From: JACJWR01 sp963842975
GTDB taxonomy: Bacteria > Actinomycetota > Actinomycetes > S36-B12 > UBA10799
NCBI GenBank assembly: GCA_963842975.1
Contig: CAWJIH010000009.1
Coordinates: 558,001-622,000 of the forward strand
Reading direction: 5' to 3'
DNA: 64,000 nt
Shown: positions 58,619 through 64,000 of the stretch, one piece after another
How positions within the stretch are numbered: position 1 is the stretch's first letter
Layout: every line of letters starts with the position of its first letter
Made by a program: the position numbers and the translations under genes
Notes under the pieces: generated by a model
What the model was told of the DNA's origin: nothing
Databases searched by the model: none
What the model saw: only the letters and a program-made list of their open reading frames with translations

Positions 58619-59230
58619 TTATTTCTCGCCTTTCGTCTTGTCCGAGGATCCGCCTGGTTTCACCAGCGGCACTGGCACGCGCAGGCGCCGGATTTGCATG
58701 CTGCGCATGACGCCGTAGAAGACCGCACCCTTGCGGTCAGACTTCTCAGGCCACTTTTCGACCAATGCTCTCTTGAGCCGGAACCCAACGAACACCAACG
58801 TGAGAATCATCAGCAGCATGATCGCGTACCACGACAGTGACGCGAAGTAGCGGAGCGTGGGGTTGGGCAGCAAGGTGAGAACCAGAATCACCAACACCAG
58901 CGGTAGGAAATATTCGCTGATCAGGCGCCGGCCATCCACCCAGTCCCGGACAAACCTGCGAACCGGACCGCGATCGCGAGCGGGCAGCGCGCTTTCTTCG
59001 CCCCGCATCATCGCTTCGCGTTGCTCGGCGCGGGCGTGCCGGTCGCGCTCCCGCATGGCTTTCCGGGCGGCCTTCGGATCGGACGGAATCTTCAGCGACT
59101 GCTTGCGGGCTGCCTCGGCGTCGCGGCGTTTGGGCGTCGGGTGTCCCTTGCCCTGGGGTTTGTCGGTCTCCTCGGGCGATTGTTCGACTTCCGAGGGCTG
59201 GTCGCTGGTCTTTGTTCGGCGAAACACCAC
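58619..59230 (-). CDS. DUF3043 membrane protein
   Basis: A 203-residue protein of the actinobacterial DUF3043 family. The charged N-terminal half (GKGHPTPKRRDAEAARKQSL and KAARKAMRERDRHARAEQRE) is followed by RRFVRDWVDGRRLISEYFLP and two membrane helices (LVLVILVLTLLPN, WYAIMLLMILTLVFVGFRLK) and a basic tail. Function unknown; widely conserved in the phylum. Divergent from pspA; precedes the aldo/keto reductase. Confidence 0.85.
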   Translation of the reverse strand: MVFRRTKTSDQPSEVEQSPEETDKPQGKGHPTPKRRDAEAARKQSLKIPSDPKAARKAMRERDRHARAEQREAMMRGEESALPARDRGPVRRFVRDWVDGRRLISEYFLPLVLVILVLTLLPNPTLRYFASLSWYAIMLLMILTLVFVGFRLKRALVEKWPEKSDRKGAVFYGVMRSMQIRRLRVPVPLVKPGGSSDKTKGEK

Positions 59231-59400
59231 CTAAGACTACGACGTGAGTGCAAGGTCAGCCGCCGCGCGCGAGCAACGTTGCTGATGTCTTGGTGGGACG
59301 CGGCAGCCATGGCTTAGGCTTGACGCCGAAGCGGGACGCTACCACCGCGGAACTTTGCGGTGGGAACGGAACTCCGCCCACACACGTGAAAGGGATTCCG

Positions 59401-60141
59401 ATGGGTATGTGGCAGCGGTTCAAGTTGATCTTCAAGTCGAAGGCCAACAAGGCGTTAGACCGGGCGGAGAACCCGGCCGAGACCCTCGACTACAGCTACG
59501 AGAAGCAGCTCGACCTGTTGCAGAAGGTTCGTCGGGGAGTGGCCGACGTGGCCACCTCGCGGAAACGGCTGGAACTGCAGATCAAGGGCCTTGAGACCCA
59601 ATCGGCGAAACTGGAGGACCAAGCGCGTGCAGCGCTGAGTCACGGCCGGGAAGACCTCGCGCGGGAAGCACTGACCCGGCGCAGCGGATTGGCCAACCAG
59701 ATCGCCGATTTGCAGGGCCAGTTGGCGACGTTGCAGGATCAAGAGGAGAGACTCACCGGCGCCGCGCAGCAACTGCAGGCCAAGGTTGAGGCCTTCCGGA
59801 CCCGGAAGGAGACGATCAAGGCGACGTATTCTGCGGCCGAAGCACAGACCAAGATCAACGAAGCCTTCTCCGGAATCTCCAACGAGCTCGGTGACGTCGG
59901 GCTTGCGATTCAGCGCGCCGAGGACAAGACCGCGGAGATGACCGCGCGGGCCGGGGCTATCGACGAGTTGCTCGCTTCTGGTGCCCTCGACGATGCCACT
60001 GGCAGCTCGAAGGACAGCATCACCGCCGAACTGGAACGGTTGTCGTCGAACTCCGACGTGGAGGACACCCTCGCCAAACTGCGTGCCGAGGTCGACGCAG
60101 CACCAGAGAAACCAGCGGTCGAGGCGCCCAAGCCGGAGTAA
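59401..60141 (+). CDS. pspA: PspA/IM30 family protein
   Basis: A 246-residue coiled-coil protein. MGMWQRFKLIFKSKANKALD is the membrane-contacting start, then YEKQLDLLQKVRRGVADVAT and long heptad helices (about 35-200), with an AEAQTKINEAFSGISNEL block as in actinobacterial PspA. It polymerises on stressed membranes as an ESCRT-III-like protein. AAAGGG seven bases upstream fixes the start over a longer frame. It heads a pspA-htpX-pspAB run, here with htpX 19 bases after it. Confidence 0.92.
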   Translation: MGMWQRFKLIFKSKANKALDRAENPAETLDYSYEKQLDLLQKVRRGVADVATSRKRLELQIKGLETQSAKLEDQARAALSHGREDLAREALTRRSGLANQIADLQGQLATLQDQEERLTGAAQQLQAKVEAFRTRKETIKATYSAAEAQTKINEAFSGISNELGDVGLAIQRAEDKTAEMTARAGAIDELLASGALDDATGSSKDSITAELERLSSNSDVEDTLAKLRAEVDAAPEKPAVEAPKPE

Positions 60142-60160
60142 CAGCAGAACAGTTGATGCC

Positions 60161-61057
60161 ATGAAGTCGCGCTACGCACCGGACCGTGGGCTCAGTGCCC
60201 GCATGGGCATGACCATGTTCCTGCTCGGTCTGCTCTATGTGGTGGTGATCGGGCTGCTGATCGCGCTGGGAGTCGGTTGGTTCTTCGCCATGGTGCTGGC
60301 CTCCGGGGGACTGTTGGCTCAGTGGTACTTCTCCGACACCCTGGCGTTGCACGGTATGCGGGCGCGAGTGGTGACTCCGGAACAGGCACCCCAACTGCAC
60401 GCGATCGTGGACCGCCTCTGCGCGATGGCGGACATGCCAAAGCCGAAAGTCGCCGTGTCCGACGTCGACATGCCCAATGCATTCGCCACCGGCCGCAGCC
60501 CGAAGCGATCCGTGGTGTGCGTCACCACCGGCCTGCTGCAGCGCCTGGATGCCGACGAGGTGGAGGCGGTGCTTTCGCACGAGTTGTCGCACGTGGCGCA
60601 CCGGGACGTGCTGGTGATGACGATGGCCTCGGTGGCCGGTGTGGTGGCCGGTTTCATGACCAGGATGGTGATGTGGGGCGGTATCGGGCGCAGCCGGGAC
60701 AACAACGGCAACGCCGCACTTATGGTGCTCGCCGTCTTGGCTGTCTCGGTGCTGGTGTACTTCTTCAGTTTCGTGCTCACCCGCATGCTTTCGCGGTACC
60801 GCGAACTTGCGGCCGATCGGGCAGGGGCGCTGCTCACCGGGAGGCCGACCGCGCTGGCCACCGCGCTGCAGAAGATATCCGGGACCATGGCGCAAATCCC
60901 GGCTCGGGACTTGCGCACCGCGGAGAACTTCAACGCGTTCTTCTTTGCCCCGGCGTTGGCCCCTGGCCAGAGTCTGGCCTCCATTTTTGCCACCCACCCG
61001 CCGCTGGAGAAGCGGTTGGAGAATCTGGCCAAGGTTGCCGCCCAACTCGGGCAGTGA
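60161..61057 (+). CDS. htpX: Zinc metalloprotease HtpX
   Basis: A 298-residue M48 membrane protease. Two N-terminal helices (MTMFLLGLLYVVVIGLLIAL, FFAMVLASGGLLAQWYF) precede the catalytic H140-E141-L-S-H144 in AVLSHELSHVAHRD, a further helix pair around residues 155-210, and RYRELAADRAGALLTG with the third zinc ligand. It degrades misfolded membrane proteins. The ribosome site is weak. It is part of the envelope-stress cluster with pspA and pspAB. Confidence 0.93.
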   Translation: MKSRYAPDRGLSARMGMTMFLLGLLYVVVIGLLIALGVGWFFAMVLASGGLLAQWYFSDTLALHGMRARVVTPEQAPQLHAIVDRLCAMADMPKPKVAVSDVDMPNAFATGRSPKRSVVCVTTGLLQRLDADEVEAVLSHELSHVAHRDVLVMTMASVAGVVAGFMTRMVMWGGIGRSRDNNGNAALMVLAVLAVSVLVYFFSFVLTRMLSRYRELAADRAGALLTGRPTALATALQKISGTMAQIPARDLRTAENFNAFFFAPALAPGQSLASIFATHPPLEKRLENLAKVAAQLGQ

Positions 61058-61126
61058 GGGCGGCGGCGGTTCTGTCGCAGCCGAAGTTGCCGACTAGCCG
61101 CAGGGCCGACCGCGTAGGGTGCGGCT

Positions 61127-61708
61127 ATGGGAATGTTCGATGCCATCATGGGCCGCAAGAAGCCGCCGAAACCAGATCTGGACAACCTGTTCGGACTGCC
61201 GAGCGCCGCTATCACCCTGGAAGCCGCAGTGGGATTTGTCCCAACTGGCAGCGGCGCAGTAGCGTTTCGAGCTCCTGAAGGCAAAGCGTTTGCTGACCTG
61301 CAGGCCGAGGTTGAGGCTTTGGTGAGCGGCAGTGGAAAACTCCCCATCCAGGTCGCCGCCGATGAATATGGGTACACCTGGGTGGTGCTCACCACGGATC
61401 CACCCGACATGGCGACGCTGGTCACGGATCTGCATGCGGTCAACGTCAGCCTGGTAGATGCCGGCTTCGGCCCCACCCTGTTGTGCACGTTGGTGACTTT
61501 CGAGGATCAACGGCAACGCAAACTTGCGCTGGTCTACTTGTTCAAGCAGGGAACCTTCTACCCCTTCGTGCCGGACCCTGACTCCGGCCCCCAGCGACGC
61601 GACAACATCGTCGAACTTCAAGTCCGCGATCTGGTCACCGACGACTTGCGGGTCGAGGCCGACCTCACCCGTTGGTTCGCGATCTGGGGTGCTCCGGGAC
61701 TGGACTAG
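61127..61708 (+). CDS. pspAB: PspA-associated protein PspAB
   Basis: A 193-residue soluble protein. GMFDAIMGRKKPPKPDLDNL FGLPSAAITLE is the family start and DLTRWFAIWGAPGLD the end; YTWVVLTTDPPDMATLVTDL lies in the middle. PspAB accompanies HtpX and PspA in actinobacteria; role unknown, presumably in membrane stress. TAGGGT six bases before the ATG suggests a leaderless message of its own. It is followed by the repeat region. Confidence 0.9.
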   Translation: MGMFDAIMGRKKPPKPDLDNLFGLPSAAITLEAAVGFVPTGSGAVAFRAPEGKAFADLQAEVEALVSGSGKLPIQVAADEYGYTWVVLTTDPPDMATLVTDLHAVNVSLVDAGFGPTLLCTLVTFEDQRQRKLALVYLFKQGTFYPFVPDPDSGPQRRDNIVELQVRDLVTDDLRVEADLTRWFAIWGAPGLD

Positions 61709-61730
61709 CAGCGGGCTCGGCCAGTTGCCC

Positions 61731-61852
61731 GGCCCGGTCCCGGCGAGCCGGCCCGGTCCCGGAGAGCCGGCCCGGTCCCGGGTTTCGTGCGGGGTGCCGG
61801 TTTCGTGCGGGGTCCCGGGTTTCGTGCGGGGTGCCGGTTTCGTGCGGGGTTT
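61731..61852. repeat. Short tandem GC-rich repeats (18-19 bp units)
   Basis: Nearly three copies of GGCCCGGTCCCGGNGAGCC are followed by four copies of GTTTCGTGCGGGGTGCCG (last one diverged). They begin just after pspAB and can form hairpins between CCCGG and CCGGG segments. No coding function is likely. Confidence 0.8.
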
Positions 61853-61857
61853 GGCTT

Positions 61858-62528
61858 GATCAACGCGGTTGCCAGTCGGGTGTGCAGTGATCAACGCGGC
61901 TGCCAGTCGGGTTTTGGGCCCGGATGATCACCTCCGGCCCGACTGTGGGGCGTGTTGATCTTCCCGGGCCCGACTGTGGGGCGTGTTGATCTTCCTGGGC
62001 CCGACTGTGGGGCGTGTTGATCGGATCAGCGTTCGATCGGTCGGCCAATCATCACCCAAGCCGAGTTGACCTCATCCAGCTCCGACCAGCAGTGATCAAC
62101 GCGGTTGCCAGTCGGGTGTGCAGTTTGATCAACGCGGCTGCCAGTCGGGTTTTGGGCCCGGATGATCACCTCCGGCCCGACTGTGGGGCGTGTTGATCTT
62201 CCCGGGCCCGACTGTGGGGCGTGTTGATCTTCCTGGGCCCGACTGTGGGGCGTGTTGATCGGATCAGCGTTCGATCGGTCGGCCAATCATCACCCAAGCC
62301 GAGTTGACCTCATCCAGCTCCGACCAGCAGTGATCAACGCGGCTGCCAGTCGGGTTGCGTTTGATCAACGCGGCTGCCAGTCGGGTTTTGGGTCCGGATG
62401 ATCACCTCCAGGCCCGACTGTGGGGCGTGTTGATCTTCCTGGGCCCGACTGTGGGGCGTGTTGATCTTCCTGGGCCCGACTGCGGGGCGTGTTGATCTTC
62501 CTGGGCCCGACTGTGGGGCGTGTTGATC
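61858..62528. repeat. Intergenic repeat array: 238-bp units built from inverted 23-mers
   Basis: A unit of about 238 bases occurs twice completely (from 61858 and 62094) and a third time in part (from 62332). Inside it, GATCAACGCGG[C/T]TGCCAGTCGGG occurs in pairs (61858, 61889; 62094, 62127; 62332, 62363) and a related element in the opposite orientation, CCCGACTGTGGGGCGTGTTGATC, occurs 3, 3 and 4 times (for example 61938, 61969, 62000). Facing elements can form long stems. It lies between the ends of pspAB and nadA, a place for terminator or protein-binding repeats. Confidence 0.85.
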
Positions 62529-62618
62529 AAGGCGAACGGGGCCCTGGGGCCCAAGGCGAACGGGGCCGTGCGGGCCGGGTTCGGGGGACCTGCGTGATGG
62601 GGTGCCCTGCGGGTCTCG

Positions 62619-63815
62619 CTAGTCGCGCTTCGCGGCTAGTCCCGGAAGCGCCAGCATCTGGTCCAAGGCCACCCGCGCGTAGTGGGCGTCATCCGGTGCG
62701 ACGGTGATCTGGTTGATCACCCGACCTGCCACCAGGCTCTCCAACGCCCACACCAGGTGCGGGAGGTCGATCCGGTTCATGGTTGAGCAGTAGCAAACGG
62801 TGCGATCCAGGAACACGATTTGTTTGTCCGGATGCGCCTTTGCGAGTCGGCGGACCAGGTTGAGTTCGGTTCCGATCGCCCAGGCGCTGCCGGGCTCGGC
62901 CTGATTCAGGATGTTGATGATGTGTTCAGTGGAGCCCACATAGTCGGCCTGCTGCACCACTTCGTGGCGGCACTCGGGGTGCACCAGCACGTTCACCCCG
63001 GGGATTCGGGCGCGCACGTCGGCCACCGACTCGGTGGTGAACCTGCCGTGTACCGAGCAATGCCCACGCCACAGGATGACTTTGGCTCGCTGTAGTTGGG
63101 CGTCGCTGAGTCCACCTCGCGGGCGGTGCGGGTTGTAGACCACACAGTCGTCCAACGACAGGCCCAAGTCGAGCACCGCGGTGTTGCGGCCTAGGTGTTG
63201 ATCCGGCAGGAAAAGCACCCGTTCGCCCTGCGAGAACGCCCATTCCAGCGAGGTCTTGGCGTTGCTGGAAGTGCACACGGTGCCGCCGTGGCGACCTGTG
63301 AAGGCCTTGATCGCTGCGGACGAGTTCATGTACGTGACCGGCACCGTCCCGGCTGCCACACCCGCTGCCTCGAGCTCTCGCCAGCAGGCCTCCACCTGGT
63401 CGATGGCGGCCATGTCGGCCATCGAGCAACCGGCCGCCAAGTCCGGCAGCACGACTTGCTGGGAATCCGACGTGAGAATGTCTGCGCTTTCGGCCATGAA
63501 ATGCACACCACAGAACACGATGAACTCGCTGTCGGGGCGGGCTGCGGCCTCCCTGGCAAGCTTGAACGAATCCCCGGTGACGTCGGCGAACTCGATTACT
63601 TCGTCACGCTGATAGTGGTGGCCGAGCACGAAAACCCGGTCGCCCAGGGCAGTTTTCGCAGCACGCGCGCGCTCCACCAGGTCCGGATCGCTGGGGGTCG
63701 GAAGCTCGCCAGGGCAGTCCACACCTCGTTCCGAGCGAGGGTCAGACTCTTGGCCAAGCAGCAGCAGCGCCAGCGGTGTGGCATCAGGTTCGGTGAATCC
63801 GCCGATCGACGACAT
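62619..63815 (-). CDS. nadA: Quinolinate synthase
   Basis: A 398-residue iron-sulfur enzyme condensing iminoaspartate with DHAP to quinolinate for NAD synthesis. The three 4Fe-4S ligands are C102 (FCGVHFMAES), C282 (HPECRHEV) and C341 or C343 (TVCYCSTM). LGHHYQRDEVIEFADVTGDS FKLAREAA, VTYMNSSAAIKAF and LFLPDQHLGRNTA line the active site. The ATG beginning SSIGGFTEP is preferred to an earlier ATG ten codons upstream, which would place the start in the divergent promoter. nadB/nadC are not in the window. Confidence 0.95.
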   Translation of the reverse strand: MSSIGGFTEPDATPLALLLLGQESDPRSERGVDCPGELPTPSDPDLVERARAAKTALGDRVFVLGHHYQRDEVIEFADVTGDSFKLAREAAARPDSEFIVFCGVHFMAESADILTSDSQQVVLPDLAAGCSMADMAAIDQVEACWRELEAAGVAAGTVPVTYMNSSAAIKAFTGRHGGTVCTSSNAKTSLEWAFSQGERVLFLPDQHLGRNTAVLDLGLSLDDCVVYNPHRPRGGLSDAQLQRAKVILWRGHCSVHGRFTTESVADVRARIPGVNVLVHPECRHEVVQQADYVGSTEHIINILNQAEPGSAWAIGTELNLVRRLAKAHPDKQIVFLDRTVCYCSTMNRIDLPHLVWALESLVAGRVINQITVAPDDAHYARVALDQMLALPGLAAKRD

Positions 63816-63854
63816 GGCCACATCTTCGCACGCAGGTGGGTACATTGGTCATCC

Positions 63855-64000
63855 GTGCGTCTTCTCATCGCTCCAGATTCGTTCGCTGGAACGCTCAGCG
63901 CAGTCCAGGCCGCCCATGCCATCGCCACCGGATGGCGCTCGGTGGCGCCCGACGACCAGACAATCGAGCGCCCCATGTCCGATGGGGGTCCGGGCTTCGT
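63855..64000 (+). CDS. Glycerate kinase, N-terminal end (partial)
   Basis: From GTG the frame reads MRLLIAPDSFAGTLSAVQAA HAIATGW and then MSDGGPGF before the window ends. LLIAPDSFxGxLSA with a following P-x-[AS]DGG is the start of GlxK-type glycerate kinases, which phosphorylate glycerate. The GTG is eight bases after TACATT, a -10-like box, so the message may be leaderless. Divergent from nadA across 39 bases. Confidence 0.8.
   Translation, partial: MRLLIAPDSFAGTLSAVQAAHAIATGWRSVAPDDQTIERPMSDGGPGF

Noticed and set aside
61858..62528. CRISPR array
   Set aside because: Elements occur in both orientations in 238-bp duplicated units, spacing is irregular and spacers are themselves repeated; no cas genes.

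Overview
The window is high-GC actinobacterial chromosome (Actinomycetota). The signs are an actinobacterial-type PriA inside a hisD-C-B-x-H-A-F operon, a PspA/HtpX/PspAB cluster, DUF3043, DUF2567, DUF4333 and DUF2510 proteins, an SCO2322-type protein ahead of an ECF vitamin transporter, many GTG starts, 4-base ATGA/GTGA gene overlaps, and several starts with a TANNNT box 6-8 bases upstream that look leaderless. I cannot name the genus. I recognise no tRNA, rRNA or CRISPR array.

Layout. (1) 1-8.1 kb, ordinary chromosome: end of an oleC-type ligase and oleD (olefin pathway), a YihY membrane protein, a TetR regulator with a perfect 24-bp palindrome between them, a YpdA-like flavoprotein, an ECF sigma factor, a small phosphatase, an ABC1 (AarF/UbiB) kinase and a DUF4333 lipoprotein. 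(2) 8.2-27 kb, an accessory and decaying region: a very large DUF4011-helicase-Vsr-like protein (hhe-type defence architecture) broken by a one-base frameshift, IS110 and IS3 remnants, small cysteine-rich proteins, DUF2510 and beta-propeller-like proteins, a TIR-domain gene overlapping a frameshifted membrane-protein gene, a SLOG/LOG-type gene, a truncated surface repeat protein, a partial duplication of the SLOG gene 5' end joined to a CAP-domain fragment, and a frameshifted MFS transporter. (3) 27-35 kb, metabolic genes: SMP-30 lactonase, cupin, a GNAT plus OSBS/N-succinylamino acid racemase pair, methyltransferase, aminotransferase, LtrA protein and a lipoprotein. (4) 35.3-48 kb, core genes: dnaE, DUF2567, ybaK, LON-domain protein, an acetolactate decarboxylase fused to a winged-helix-like tail, then the histidine operon, then a MaoC-type hydratase facing it. 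(5) 48.2-57.3 kb: a DUF2202 lipoprotein behind a CsoR-like palindrome, and a seven-gene overlapping operon for B12 salvage (SCO2322-like, EcfT, fused EcfA, EcfS, MBL-CobU fusion, CobT, CobS) read leftward from a clear cobalamin riboswitch. (6) 57.3-64 kb: small conserved protein, aldo/keto reductase, DUF3043, PspA-HtpX-PspAB envelope-stress cluster, about 0.8 kb of intergenic repeats, nadA and the start of a glycerate kinase.

How parts work together. The B12 operon probably imports corrinoid or a precursor and completes the nucleotide loop (CobU activates cobinamide, CobT makes alpha-ribazole phosphate, CobS joins them), switched off by cobalamin. The histidine operon carries the middle and late steps; hisG, hisE and hisI are not here. 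The GNAT/OSBS pair fits conversion of D- to L-amino acids through N-succinyl intermediates. The best candidate for something new is the TIR - membrane protein - SLOG neighbourhood at 22.0-24.0 kb, which shares its two key folds with Thoeris defence but has a different layout; its membrane gene is frameshifted, so it may be decaying.

Caution: coding frames are broken by single-base events at 13974-13977, 16480-16560, about 17650, 22828-22831, 25410 and 26434, all in the accessory region, whereas the long core genes are open. This suggests real decay, but read-level checks are needed to exclude homopolymer errors.
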